The notes under the pieces: model-generated
What the model saw: only the letters and a program-made list of their open reading frames with translations
Database searches by the model: none
What the model was told of the DNA's origin: nothing
NCBI RefSeq assembly: GCF_032854445.1
Contig: NC_088297.1
Coordinates: 22,453,127 to 22,517,126, forward strand
Origin: Liolophura sinensis
Lineage: Eukaryota > Mollusca > Polyplacophora > Chitonida > Chitonidae
Length of the DNA stretch: 64,000 nt
Direction of reading: 5' to 3'
Part shown: positions 12,537 to 24,598 of the stretch, piece by piece
Numbering within the stretch: position 1 is the stretch's first letter
Layout of the letters: the number at the start of each line of letters is the position of its first letter
Position numbers and translations under genes: made by a program

Positions 12537-12760
12537 GTTGTAATAGATCGATTGCCATTTCGGCTGTTGAAGGCCATAAAAGCGGGAAATTGATCCAGGG
12601 ATTTGGCTCCAAAATACTGGCCATACCATTTTCCCATGACCGGCTGACGTTGTAATAGATCGATTGCCATTTCGGCTGTTGAAGTACATAAAAGCGGGAA
12701 ATTGATCCAGGGATTTGGCTCCAAAATACTGGCCATACCATTTTCCCATGACCGGCTGAC
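12537..12760. repeat. 112-bp perfect or near-perfect tandem duplication
   Basis: Copy one is 12537-12648 and copy two 12649-12760, both starting GTTGTAATAGATCG and ending CCGGCTGAC. Only a few bases differ (AGGCCAT against AGTACAT). It is too recent to have diverged and carries no coding signal. Confidence 0.93.
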
Positions 12761-13989
12761 CTGACCATGTGTGGGATACACAGCCATATGAGGCATTGGA
12801 CAGCCATTGTCATTTACTCACATACCGTTTTAAATTTTAATCATCATTAAATGTTCTTTTTTCTCTGTATGTCAGTATCACCCCTCTGTATATGCGGATC
12901 CTCATCCATACCAAATCTTGTAATCGAATCATGTTAAATGAAATTTCTAAAAAGACTTTTCCATTATGCAACAGTTGCAAAGGTACTCATGCAGTTGTAC
13001 TTCATCCATGAAGTCTGAGCTATTCAAGGCCAAGGGTTTTAGTATTTTATCTTCTACTTTGACTGGTACCTAAATTTGTTGGATCGCCACAAGAAATTAT
13101 TGGTTCCAGTGGAGATTAGGCAGTTTATATACTTTCTTGTTGTTGACGGTGACCCACAAAATCATCGGGTCATAATCACTGGCAGTATTTGTGGAGTTTA
13201 CATCAACTCCTAGAAACTATTGGGTGCTGAAATTTCCAGCTCGCGTAGACACACAAAGCAAGGACATGAAGAGTTAACCTTTCGTGATCGAGTGGGATCA
13301 TTTGCTGGTTGCCTATTATACGAAGTACTTGCTCTACATTTACTACCCTAATATGATGATCGATTGATTTGTCCATGTATACTTTACTAAAGCTGTGGGG
13401 ATGCTTTAACGCTACAATATTTTCATTGTTAAGCGATTAAATGGACATCAAAACAGATACGCCACCAGAGCGTACATTAGAGTCCATCCGTCTTTTTGTT
13501 AAGTATTAGATGTGATCCGTCTATCAGTTTTCTACGCTGTGATGTACGCTAAAATAAAAATAGCTATAATATCGCATATAATTTAAAATGTACAAAAAGT
13601 TTTGTGAGGCCACAAAAATAAACCATTTTACTGGTGTTCAACCTGTGTTTAAAAATTTTTCACTTATGTGACATCGGACAGGTTTATGTTTAGAGTGCTT
13701 GGAGGAAACCGGGGTGCCTAGAGGAAACCACCGCCATTTAACAGGTAACCTCCTCCTCAACAGAGAGAGCTGAATTTCATTTTATGACCTTCATCAAAGG
13801 TCAAATGCCACTGTGACACAAAAGTGGACATACCTTTACGTTCAATTTACTTATTTATTTGACTGGTGTTTTACACCATACTCCGTTTACGTTCAAGAAC
13901 GACAAGCATGATGAATCCCTTTATTTTCCAGGAATATCACAAAAATCAGATTTCTTGGACAAATCGGTTAGCGTACATTGTACTAGCGC
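12761..13989. other. No recognised gene
   Basis: AT-rich; a scrap with GGAGGAAACCGGGGTGCC at 13702 resembles a SINE body. Confidence 0.5.
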
Positions 13990-14062
13990 AGAATGATAAT
14001 GCACGAGTCGCTCAGCAATGCGGTGGCTGTGAGTTTGAGTCCAGCTAATGCTGGTGTCCTCT
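13990..14062 (+). mobile_element. SINE family A head fragment
   Basis: GAGTCGCTCAGCAATGCGGT then GTGAGTTTGAGTCCAGC, a head with part of the middle lost. A tail-like piece (GACTGGTGTTTTACACCATA) lies at 13861 in the opposite orientation. Confidence 0.5.
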
Positions 14063-14518
14063 TCAGAAACGTTGTTATGTCCTACAATACCTCTCATCTC
14101 AGATCGCACTCACTGCACCTAGCATGTCAGGGCTATTCACTACTTTAACATGTCTGTCTATTTCATTGTCTTGTAAAACAAGAATATGGATTGGAATAGC
14201 TCGTTTAGCATTTTTCATCTAATCTCCCAATGTCAAACAAAAAAAACAAACTTTTGTACGTGCACCTGAGTCATGTTACATTTATTACTGGCTACTAATT
14301 AACTGTCTACCAATAACATCACAATGTCTACTTTATTGTAATGTCCGAATTTTGGGTACTCCAGCATGCTGGACACCATAGCAGGAGCTAACCGATTTCC
14401 ACTGTTACAGGTATATAAACCGACTCTTCAACATTATATTCACATTATATAGATAGTGCATGCCGATGTGTGGGATATAGGAATTGACGGTTAACTAGCG
14501 CGAAACACGAGTTGAATA

Positions 14519-14540
14519 TAATAATAATAATAATAATATC
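14519..14540. repeat. AAT/ATT microsatellite at the LINE 3' end
   Basis: About seven AAT units; read on the minus strand, the probable terminal tail of the LINE. Confidence 0.8.
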
Positions 14541-14628
14541 TTTATATTTAGAGGGTAACAAACCTAGTCAGTATGACAGTAGAAAGTTGAGAGGGCGTTT
14601 TATTATTTTTCCTTTATATATATATATT

Positions 14629-14730
<102 letters not shown>

Positions 14731-14749
14731 CTTTGCTACGTGTTTGGCA

Positions 14750-14935
14750 CTTTCTGCCACCTTTGGTGCAAATTTTTAAACGATTTAACTGAGGAGGCAG
14801 ATTGCACGGAGGCAGGCAGACTGTTCCACTGAACAGCCGCAGAGTATGACAAGATTTTCTTAAGTTGTTCTGTGTGGGGAAAAGGAATTTTTACTTGATT
14901 GCTTGTACATGAACGTGATGTACATTATAAAGTTA
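14750..14935 (-). pseudogene. LINE ORF2 C-terminal remnant
   Basis: Beyond the deletion the minus strand reads PHTEQLKKILSYSAAVQWN then SLPASVQSASSVKSFKN, the characteristic WNSLP end of CR1/jockey-type ORF2 proteins. It is followed on this strand by the GA microsatellite and the 3' tail. Confidence 0.68.
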
Positions 14936-14954
14936 TACACTTCATTGTTAAGTT

Positions 14955-15383
14955 GGTGAAACCATATATATTTAATTTTTTAAGAAGAGTCTGATGCTCA
15001 ATAAGGTCAAAAGCTTTTCTAAAGTCGATCAAGATGGAAACTACGATTTTGTCGTCGTCTATTGTTTTTTGTCAATTTTCGGACATTTTGGTAAGAGCAG
15101 TGAAACAGGAATGCTAGGGGCGGAAGCCAGGTTGGTTGTCGTTCAAGAGATTGTTGTTGGAGATGAACTCATAGAGATAATTATGTGTGTGGCGTTCTAG
15201 AATTTTTAACAGTACAGGTAAGATGGAGATAGGTCTGTAGTTCTCAGCCTTGTTTGAAGGACCGGGTTTGTGTAATGGTATAACTTTTGATTCCTTCCAG
15301 CTTTGCGGAAATATACCTGTGGAAATACTGAGGTTGACGACTTTTGTAATAGCACTTGATTTAAGGAAGCGAGGAGTAATCAC
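14955..15383 (-). pseudogene. LINE reverse transcriptase fragment
   Basis: It reads VIPLHKPGPSNKAENYRPIS and ISILPVLLKILERH, then NQPGFRP, a stop, HSCFTALTKM, another stop and LIDFRKAFDLIEHQTLL. These are RT fingers/palm blocks, including the first catalytic Asp strand. The YxDD block is absent because of the deletion downstream. Two in-frame stops show it is dead. Confidence 0.8.
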
Positions 15384-15415
15384 ATGTAAGCCTGCGCGTT
15401 TTGTTGTATCAAGGT

Positions 15416-16321
15416 TTAGGAGATACGTATGTACATCGATCTCTGTAATGGGAGGGATTGAAACGTGTTACTTGTTGGTTTTCTTTCGGTGATAAATTCA
15501 GATAGTTTTTTAAGTGAGGAGGTTGGATCAACAGTTGTGTCAGAAATGAGATTGACAGCAGCTTCGACAAAGAATTTTTTCAGTTGGTTAGCTATTGCTT
15601 CAGCATCCTGAGGTTTATTACTTTTGACATCAGACTGCAAGTGAATGGGGACAGATGGATTTGAACTGGGAGAGAGTTTTTTAATGATTTTCCAGGGTAT
15701 TCTTCGCCTGTCATTATGTATTGCTTCAGAAACGCAATCACGTTTTGCTTTGTGAATTAGACTGTTAACATTGTTTCTTAGCCATTTCGATTCTAGGGGA
15801 TCAAGGTTTCGTGTGGTAGACTTTTTCACATTTATTGCTTCTTCATTTAACCACTCAGGTTGCTTCTCTCGTTTTACTCGTTTAGTCTTAATTGGGGCGT
15901 GGCTATTGATGACAACAAGAAAGGCCTTCTTTCTATCTTTTCTCTCAACGACATATCCAGGAATTTCAACTAGTTTTACGGTGATGTTTTTCAAAAAGGT
16001 TTCTGTCAGTCCGAAAATATCTATTTCTTGCTTTCTTTTGGTGAGTAAAATGTCCACTTGTTCAACTTTAGGTAACAGATGACATATATTAAGGTGACCA
16101 ATTCTTAGACCATGACTGGGTAAGCCAAATTCAGCATTGCATGTAAGAAAGTTCGATTTAAGGTTCCATAGTTTAGAATCGCAGTTGGTTGGGAATGTAG
16201 TGCTCTTATCACTGTCAGACTTACGTGGACCATAAGAAAAAATACTAAGATAGTGCATATGATGAAATCTAATCAGGTGAGTAAATATATTAATCATATC
16301 TAAGCCACTATATTGATGCAT
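15416..16321 (-). pseudogene. LINE ORF2 fragment: endonuclease start fused to the pre-RT region
   Basis: The reading includes LRIGHLNICHLLPKVEQV and EIDIFGLTETFLK, the opening strands of an APE-type endonuclease, then VEIPGYVVERKDRKK. It jumps directly to VVINSHAPIKTKRVK and PEWLNEEAI, which belong after the endonuclease. So roughly the central endonuclease, with its catalytic Asp and His residues, is deleted in frame. The rest (WKIIKKLSP, QLKKFFVEA) is the usual linker before the RT domain. Confidence 0.82.
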
Positions 16322-16839
16322 TTAGTCACATAAAATAACTGATGGGGCAGATGTATCACAGAGTTCATTAATTATATCAGCACCAAGACTCACACTTACA
16401 AGACACTCAGGGAAGCTTATATGACCATTAATATTTACGTAATTTGTTGATGGGGTCACGTCCGGCTCTACCCTGAAGTAACTGGCATTGTTATCTGTCT
16501 CTGAAGTTCACTGAGTATGTTGATTTTCTTCAGAGATTTGTGTTTTATTTACGGATTTATTGTCTGGTATGGTAGTTCCATCGTTCGTGGTGATTTGGAG
16601 GTGACCTTGCAGTATGTTATAGTACTTAAACAAGGAAATCCCAGCACACTCTTCTTGGCTGATGTCTTAGTACTGATTGTACAAGTGGTAGAACTTAGCT
16701 TTGTGTCCGGAATAGTTATAATGCCCTTTCTCACCACAGAAATTATAGATAGTCATGGGATATCTTTTGCCAGAAGATCCATTTTAGAACACTGCATACT
16801 TAGTCGATATCCTTTGCCGCTTAGTCGATATCCTTTGCC

Positions 16840-17160
16840 GCTGAGCTGGAGTCCATCGCCTAGGAAGTGATCTCGGTTCGACTGGCAATGGTAGGATATA
16901 GAATCTGTGTGGTTCACAAACTTACAGTGGTGTTTGTCGGCGAGTCGTTAAAGTGACTTGTTGACGAGCTGTGTCCGTTCATTTTTCTGCCTGGAGTCCA
17001 TTCGCGGGGGTATGCTACACACATGGATGTCAGCTTTAGGATTCTTGGCGGAGACTGTCAAGATAAGTTTCCCAAAACTGCTGCTGACTTTTGACAAAGG
17101 TTTCATACAGTCATTTGAGCCAATTTGCAGAACTACACTGTCAAATTACCCGAGGGTACT
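16840..17160 (-). pseudogene. LINE ORF1 SGNH-esterase-like segment
   Basis: The minus strand reads FDSVVLQIGSNDCMK, matching the GxND block of SGNH hydrolases, then VCSIPPRMDSRQKN and GDGLQLSGKGYRLS. The last corresponds to the DxxH block, but the catalytic His is Gln here, and a 21-bp tandem copy repeats SGKGYRL. An esterase domain in ORF1 is known for CR1-type LINEs. The segment is broken by stops. Confidence 0.62.
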
Positions 17161-17341
17161 TTCCTTGCTAAATTCCAAAGTAAGTTGGTCAGTCTTTGCA
17201 CCTCGCCTTGCAGGAACTTGTCTGGCACTTTCCCGTAATCAGTCTGAAAACTGGGCATTGGGTGGAGAGCAAAGGTCTTCAAACTCAGTGAAGCTGGGTA
17301 GAGTTGTAATGCTGATTTTTTCAGGGGCTGACTTGGGAGAT

Positions 17342-17551
17342 TCAGTCTGTCTTGTGAATGGCCATCTGATGTTTAAGCTCACTTACTTCACCTTGTAGAT
17401 TCACCCCAACTGAATGTAGATTTATAACTTGTCGAAGCAGTTCTTTTTGGGTAGAAAGTATTTCACCCAGCTGTGTTTGGTAGCTTGTGGCTGGGGTCCT
17501 CACAAAGGAAGGTGCCCTGGTCTGCTGGGGTTGTCTTGTTATGGGATTCAC
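17342..17551 (-). pseudogene. LINE ORF1 N-terminal fragment, coiled-coil-like
   Basis: A 69-residue open frame with a heptad-like LGEILSTQKELLRQVINL and VSELKHQM stretch. Position upstream of the esterase segment fits ORF1. It ends at a stop, with the continuing homology in another frame. Confidence 0.5.
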
Positions 17552-17559
17552 GGCTGGGG

Positions 17560-18271
17560 GTCCCTGAGCTCAGTGGTAGCCATTTAGTTGTCACAGGTGT
17601 AGACTGGGGGGTGGGGGGTGGGTGGGGGGTGCGGGGGGGGGGGGGCGCTCAGCTCACTGGTAGCCATTTTGTTGTGACGGGTGTAGACTTGGGGGGGGCT
17701 CAGCTCACTGGTGGCCATTTTCTTGTCACAGGTGTAAACTGGGGGGTCTCTCAGCTCACTAGCAGCCATTTAGTTGTCACAAGTAAAGACTGGGGGGGGG
17801 GAGGGAAGGGCCTCAGCTCACTGGTAGCCATTTTGTTATCACACGTGTAGACTGGGGTCCCTCAGCTCACTGGCAGCCATTCTGTTGTCACAAGTGTAGA
17901 CTGGGGGGAACTCCTCAGCTCACTGGTAGCCATTTTGTTCTCACAAGTGTAGACTGGGGGGGAGGGACACAGCTCACTGGTAGCCATTTTGTTGTCACAG
18001 GTGTAGACTGGTGGGGCTCAGCTCACTGGTAGCCATTTTGTTGTCACACGTGTAGACTGGGGTCCCTCAGCTCACTGGTAGCCATTTTGTTGTCACACGT
18101 GTGGACTGGTGGTGGGGGGGGGGCTCAGCTCACTGGTAGCCATTTTGTTGTCACAAGTGTAGACTGGGGGGGGGGCTCAGCTCACTGGTAGCCATTTTGT
18201 TGTCACAAGTGTAGACTTGGGGGGGGGCTCAGTTCACTGGTAGCCATTTTGTTGCCACAGGTGTAGACTGG
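17560..18271. repeat. G-rich minisatellite, about 14 units of 46-60 bp
   Basis: Each unit has CTCAGCTCACTGGTAGCCAT, TTTGTTGTCACA and GTGTAGACTGG followed by a run of 4 to 13 G. The G runs vary most in length. It abuts the ORF1 end of the minus-strand LINE, so it could be a block of promoter monomers in that element's 5' region. The + strand offers many four-G tracts able in principle to form quadruplexes. Confidence 0.92.
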
Positions 18272-19214
18272 GTGGTCATAGGTGAATCTGTCTTACCTTC
18301 TTTTTGTTAGCTTCTTGTTGCTCAGCAGTGAGATCCATTGAAGTGAACCCCAGGAAATTATTTGGAACAAGGGTGTTGTGCATCATTAGTACTGTGGTTG
18401 TTGTTGTTGCACTGCAGATTTTCAGTTCTCACCAACACAGTTCAATTTTCTTCTTAATCTGGAATATTTCTCAAAATTTGTAGTAGTATTTTACACCAGC
18501 TTGTTTACTGTACTTTTAAAAACCCTAACAGTCACATTTGGTAACCAACTTCTCACCAATTCCACATTTTTGGACAAAACTTTTTCACGAGCCCTAAAAT
18601 GCAGCTGTTTACCTTGCTGATAGACTCAGTGGCATCACTTCTCGAGAGCTGACATTCCTGATGTCACTTTAAATGGCTGAAATTGTATATCAATTTACAT
18701 CCAAGTAAACATCAGAAAGCACACAAAGAGATGTAGCATTGACATGTGACCTTGCAGTAGAATAAACGCACGTGATCACTCGATATTAGAATGGGATCAT
18801 TGACTTACCTTGTGCAGGTGGGATATTACCTTGTGCCGTTGCTTTCTGTCACTATACATCATGCTTTGCGGAATACCATGTGACTTTGCTTTGACCAATG
18901 GAAACCATGGACCATGGACCACCCTATGAGGTATAATAGCACTGATATTTAACTGACCACGTAATGGAAGGTCCCATTGGCTGATCTTTTTTCCTCCACA
19001 CAAGAATAAAGTAAGAGAGAACAGTTATTCTTAGTGTTGATTTGTTGCGAAGGAACGCTAAGTCTCCACCATATGTCCTCATACGACGGTGGCCTGTCAA
19101 TGCAATTCGAAAAAGTCAACATATTTCATGATTTACCGTGATTCATGGTATATTTTAAAAAAGTAGAATTAGGAACAAAGAATTTTAACTCTATGCAAAA
19201 GCGAAATAATGGAG
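18272..19214. other. No recognised gene
   Basis: The first 200 bp could belong to the LINE 5' region; the rest shows short frames only. Confidence 0.5.
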
Positions 19215-19800
19215 AAGCAGAAGTAAATCAAAAGGTTTTCTCTGCAGTGGATGGTTTTTTTCCTCTGTGAAAAAATTTTCTCCATTTTGGAAACTTTTCT
19301 TCGCGGTATAAACGTTTTCTCCGCGTGTGTAAACCTTTTCTCCGCGTGTGTAAATATTGTCTTCGCAGTGTTTACATTTCTCCTCTTTGGAAATATTTTT
19401 CCAAATGAGTAAATCATTACTCCGCGGTGGAATGGATTATTTATTCATTTACTTATTTGATTGCCGTACTCAAGAATATTTCACTTATAAGACGTACTAC
19501 GTACGGCGGAACGGATTATTGAGTGGTGGAAAGCATTACTGAACGGAGGAAAGGATTACTGAATGGAGGATAGGATTACCGAGCGAGTAAAGGGCTAGAG
19601 GGGTGGAAAAGATTACTGTGGCGTAAGAAGATTAATGAGCGGAGCTGAGAGAACAAGAAAGGAGTACCGAGCGGTGAAAGGGATTACAGGGTGGAAGAAG
19701 GGTAGCTGAGAGGTAGATAGGATTACTGGCAGAAGAAGGGTTCGCTGAGAGGGTGGATAGGATTACTGGGCGGAGAAAAGGATTACTGAGCGGAGAAAGA
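19215..19800. repeat. Degenerate 20-bp repeats in two opposed halves
   Basis: From 19230 to 19430 the + strand repeats TTTTCTCCGCGTGTGTAAA-like units. From 19500 to 19800 it repeats GGAAAGGATTACTGAGCGGA-like units. The reverse complement of the first (GGAG..AAAAGG.TTA) resembles the second, so one half appears inverted. A SINE piece separates them. Confidence 0.7.
19433..19500 (-). mobile_element. SINE family A 3' fragment
   Basis: TTATTTATTCATTTACTTAT, then GCCGTACTCAAGAATATTTC, within the degenerate 20-bp repeats. Confidence 0.65.
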
Positions 19801-20879
19801 CTGTGTCAGCGATAAAGTCAATTTTCTCATAAACGTTTTACATCCTTATTGATTACTTTGTTTCTATTTGTTTATTTATTCTAGTTGCACATACTGTGAA
19901 GTACTTTATTCTCTCGTGGAGCTAATTTTCTCGAAATATAATTTACCCGCGAAAAATAATTCCTGCGAAAAAAAATATCCAATACTGAATCACATACAAA
20001 TAGTAGTAATAATGAAGTGAAATCTTTGCAGGGTGACGGAAGTTGCGCAAAGAAAGCCCGACGGGCCAGCTAAATTTTTTAACAGCAGGAAGGGAAAATA
20101 TGGTTTAAATGCATGAATATACAAACTCTGGTGCTAAGGCTTGGTGAACATAAAACAAAGTGGGAGCTTATTCATCTTTAGTTTGACCGATTTTCGCTGT
20201 GTCCCGTAAAGTGAAAGAAAAGTAGATACCAGCACGTGCTGGCTTCTAATGAATGTCGCTCTGATACACGCTATCCCATCGGCTGTGTCTATCCTGTGGT
20301 CAATGAGAGAGATTCTAACACACTGTGAAGTGTGTGCAACAACACAGTGGGCGTTTGACAGTTTCTTCGGTTGAGGTTTCTGACATGCTACAGAGGACGA
20401 TCAAAACTGAAAACAATACAAAACTTACCGTGTCCTTAATAAAGAATGAGTGACTGGCGCTGATAATGGTGAATTCATATGTTTTGCGTTGAACTGCTCA
20501 AAAGGTGACAGGTCACTTTGCCCCGTGTTTAAAAGTACTCATCAATGATTCTAAAAGAAGTGACACCTGTTAAGAAGTGAGTACTGCTCACGGCAGGTGC
20601 GAAAGTAATACGTTGTGGTAATCCGTTTCCTTATTGTTTTAATCTCTGATATCACAAGGATTAGTGACAGCGCAGGAAAACAAAAGAGGATTAAAACCAC
20701 CCATGATGATACCTGTTTGACATGCTTGAATAATTTCGGCCATATTATAATATGGAAGATTTTAAGATTTCTATTTCAGTATTCTCTTAAATACGCGGAA
20801 TTAATTTTTATTTTTTATAATTAATATTTTTGGAGAAAATTCGCGAAAGCAAATTAGAGCGAATAATAAGTACCTTACA
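19801..20879. other. No recognised feature
   Basis: AT-rich sequence with short frames; nothing recognised. Confidence 0.55.
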
Positions 20880-21226
20880 GTATGCATGCTTGGGGTTTAA
20901 CGTCATACTCAACAGCCATATGACGACGAGGAGTCATTTGGTGGGTGTACATTTTGTGTTTTCTTTCGTTAGGGCGAGCCAAAGTGCTGCCTCAGTCAAG
21001 TATCAACCAGAAGACACCAGAATAAACATTACATCCAGTTACATTATACTGACTCTTGGCCAACCAGTCAGGCTTCCTTGCTCTTACCTCTCGGTGCTGA
21101 ACGTCAAGCGTGGCATCATCAAGTACAATTTTTATATTCTTTGGTATGACCCTGAGTCTCCCGGATTTGACCTCGGGTCTCCTGACTCGGAGGCGAACGC
21201 TCTAACCATTACACCACCGAAGCAAT
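20880..21226 (-). mobile_element. SINE family B, near full length
   Basis: On the minus strand it starts with a tRNA-like head (GGTGGTGTAATGGTTAGAGC, B box GAGGTCAAATCCGGG) and ends with GTCGTCATATGGCTGTTGAG and ACGTTAAACCCCAAGC. This shared 3' end defines the family. Confidence 0.85.
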
Positions 21227-21559
21227 GTTGTGTATATATGCGACCATCTACAGCAGGATAATGGTGTCAAGATACCAATTGCTGCACAGTTCGCAAATAG
21301 GGAAAAAGCTGTACAGTACTGTATGTCAGATGGTCTGTACGTTGTGTCAGTTCTAAGCCAGTGCCAAAGCTAGTACCCACATAGTACACTTCAGGCATAT
21401 CGCATGGTATTTTGCAGAGGCCACACTGTGGCCGCTCTGTATACTGTGCTGTTGAGAACAACACGGCCCCATGCAGCAGCCGCGCAGTATATTGCAGTTA
21501 TCGCACAGAAATGCCGTGCAGACTGAAATACACACGACACGTTACTTTGAAACGCCAGA

Positions 21560-22110
21560 CATGAGATCGTTTGATCTGTATTCCTGCAAAAAACAGGATT
21601 CTGCTGGTGGACTAAGCATCCCGAGGCCTGGTCCCTTTGTATTGTTTTAATGTGATTATATGTTAAATATGATTTAAACAGCATTTCGATTACTTCAAGA
21701 CCAGTGACATCTAATAAACTGCATTTAACATCACATATATTTTTAACCTAATTTTGCTTAAGTCATGGTGCTAAGGGACGTGTAAATTGTTACCTTTTAT
21801 GCATTTATATGAACAGCTAGAATAAAACCCTGACTGAGGTAAATGGGGAGGCGGCATATTTTTTAATTCCGTGAGGTGGCGCTAGTGTGAAGCAGGACCT
21901 CGAACCATTGTTATGTCAAGAATGGATTGCACCGTAACATCTACACCCTTACATGTATCAGTTTGTATTGTATTTAATCTGACGTCATCTTGAAGAGCTG
22001 GGAAAGGAACATTTGACGTCAATAAATGACGTCACCGTCCTACTGCCCACAGATTCCCATGACAAGAGGCCGTATTTTGCCAGCTATCACACTGTCGTCA
22101 CTGTCCTCAT
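21560..22110. repeat. Unclassified interspersed repeat, copy 1
   Basis: Shares blocks with 29560-29920, 30870-31175 and 39130-39610: CAGGATTCTGCTGGT, CCCGAGGCCTG, TTTTGCTTAAGTCATGGTGC, CATTTCACTCTCTATGC. No ends, target duplications or coding potential were recognised. Confidence 0.65.
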
Positions 22111-22244
22111 TTCACTCTCTATGCTCTCTATATAAAGGGAAGATATACATGTATTTTTCTTCGTCTAAAATGTATTAATTGAAGATTTATTAGTCAGAAT
22201 TACTTATCAGAATCATATATCGTTGTCATTTGCTTAAATCGCTA

Positions 22245-22351
22245 GGCTCCTGTTAACCTCCTGATAGGCTCCTGATAGGGTCCTGATACGCTCCTGTTAT
22301 GCTCCTGATAGGCTCCTGATAGGCTCATCATAGGCTCCTGTTAGGCTCCTG
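22245..22351. repeat. 11-bp tandem repeat
   Basis: About ten units of GGCTCCTGATA with TTA and other variants. Confidence 0.9.
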
Positions 22352-22621
22352 TACAGTGTGACTGCACTCATGATCAAATCCAGACATCGCTATACTTGTT
22401 TGTTTTTATTTGTTTGAATGGCAGCAGCATCACGAAGCCATCTTAGACTTAAGTCAAAATCCAGTCTTTAAACTCGGAATGTTCTTTCCCGTTATTTTCG
22501 CTGAAATTTGTTTTACAATAACATACCTGGACTTTACGTCAAGCAATATTTTGACCTTGTTACGTAAAAAATAACTGTTTATAATTTGAAATTTTGACTG
22601 ATATCAAAGCTTTGTAATCCA

Positions 22622-22790
22622 TTATGATGGGAGGATATTGAGCAGAGCCCATTGAAAACCCACAACCATCAGCAGATTGCTGAGAGACCTCTCCACGCAC
22701 GACCGCTAAAAAAAAGCCAGCATGAGCTGGACTTGAACTCACAGCGATCGCAGTAGTGAGAGGTTCGTAGTTCGTTGTGGTAGCTCTAAA
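22622..22790 (-). mobile_element. SINE family A, partial
   Basis: GATGGGAGGATATTGAGCAG to GTGAGAGGTTCGTAG covers the body and most of the head on the minus strand, with drift. Confidence 0.78.
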
Positions 22791-23284
22791 CTCTACTGGC
22801 GTCAACATCACAAGGCTGTCGTAGTTTTCAGTCAAACTTAATCTTAATTTATGGCATTAATCCTGAACGTAAAATTATCTCCATTGATAAACCTCTAACG
22901 CATCTCTGAGTATTAAAAGAAATTCCTATGGTTTGTCACCATTTTAACGTAGCAATCTGTTTTGAAGTTAAGACGAAGGAGGACTGGAGTTTAACACAGC
23001 TTCGTGATATTGGTGCAAGAAATAATTTTAACGAGGTACAAAATAGATGGAACTGACTGAACGCATTGAGCTATCCGCATAGATTTAAAATAATACAGGG
23101 AGAGTTGAATACGATTTACAACGATAATACATTGTTATTTCCGAAGGTTAATACGCTTTTAAGAATACGAAGAAGAAAAAACTGGTAATAGCTTAATTTA
23201 ACTGCCTGCATCGTTGTCAGGCAGTTATCGTCGCCTTTTTGTTTTCTGCATTATCCCACAGTTCCGTTTTGTGCTAAACTCCTC

Positions 23285-23597
23285 TTTGCCGCTTGGCCTA
23301 ATGGTTAGAGTGTCCTTCTCAGTCAGGTCATATTAAAGACTTTAAAAATGGCACTTGTTACGGAGATGTTGGAGGAAGGAAACAAGACTGGTTGGCCTGG
23401 TGTCAGTATAATGTGAATAGACAAGGTGTCATGTCGGTGTCATCGACATGACATTTCAGTGCCGGCAGCATTTTGGCGGCATGGACTAGCCCTGCCGCAA
23501 GGTCGCCATATATGTAGACACACCTATTGACATCCTCGTCGTCATATGACAGAAAAATTGTTAAGTACCACGTTAAACTTCGGGCATTCATTCATTC
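23285..23597 (+). mobile_element. SINE family B
   Basis: Head GCCGCTTGGCCTAATGGTTA, body GGCGGCATGGACTAGCCCTG, 3' end GTCGTCATATGACAGAAAAA and CCACGTTAAACTTCGGGCAT with CATT repeats. The B box is not clear. Confidence 0.82.
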
Positions 23598-24207
23598 CTC
23601 TCGCCTTTGTCACAAAGTTCAGAGGAAAGAAATATTATTGTTGAGGTATTTTACTTGTGTTGCATTTTACTTGCTACATCGATCTTTTCTGTTCTTTGTT
23701 TCTTTTTAATGCGAAAGTTGTCATATTTTTGTTTTAGTTTTTGACTATTCATTTTTTTAAAAAAAAAAAACGAATTAAAACAAAGCAGCATGGCTTGGCA
23801 TTTTGGTATCGGCTGCCGACAAAACCCTTGTTCCAACTCCATCTAAGTCCCTCAATAGAAGCATTGCCAATAAATTGATGTTGTTTAACTCCACATTGTA
23901 GATAGAAGAGAGGACAGATCAGTATAGGACACAGCGTCAGCCACGCAGTTCACCTATCAGATATAGTTGCTTGTCGTATTCTAAAACCAGATGAATAATA
24001 CAGAAAGTGCTATTCAGTACTAACAATAAGTACCGGAGCGTCATTTGGGACTCAGCTAGAAGTATATAGATTGTTTATAGTTTCAATCGATAGAACGATA
24101 TAGAATGTATAAAGGATTGCTGTTGTCTACAACTTTTGTTGGACAACGGCAGTTTTCCACTTTCCCTCTGTGCAGATGGAGGAATAAAAATGCGCAAGAG
24201 AGCCGCC

Positions 24208-24256
24208 ATGTTTCTAGCAGTTTGGTTTTACGCCTTTTGCGCAGACCAAACCTTTG
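24208..24256 (+). pseudogene. Pseudogene exon 1: signal peptide
   Basis: It encodes MFLAVWFYAFCADQTF plus one base, then GTGAGT. The ATG lies in GCCGCCATG, a strong vertebrate-style start context. An in-frame ATG at 24190 would add MRKRAA. Length and phase equal those of exon 1 at 37081. Confidence 0.7.
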
Positions 24257-24598
24257 GTGAGTAACAACTTCTTTGATTTCTTAGTATTTCATATATATGT
24301 TTAGTTATATGGTCCACTTTTACACCGAACTCAATACATTTTTCACCCATACGATGGCGGTCAGACGGATATGTGGAGAAAATCAGTGTTGCTAGAGTAA
24401 ACCACCACACTTCGCCAAGTTTCTAACCATCCTCCGGGATTATTCTCAATTTTGAAGTTATGTAGTGGAAAACAATTTTAAAAAGCTTTCAGAAACGTAA
24501 ACTTTTTAAAGTTTGCATGCCTGAAGAGTGTATGTTTTAAAATGAATGTATGTGTAAACAAAAGAAAACAAAATATGTGAAATAGCACCGGCCCTTTT

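Noticed and set aside
17473-17850. 125-codon Gly-rich + frame
   Set aside because: Translation of the G-rich minisatellite.
20880-21226. Possible tRNA on the minus strand
   Set aside because: Same reason: a tRNA-like SINE head followed by the family B body.
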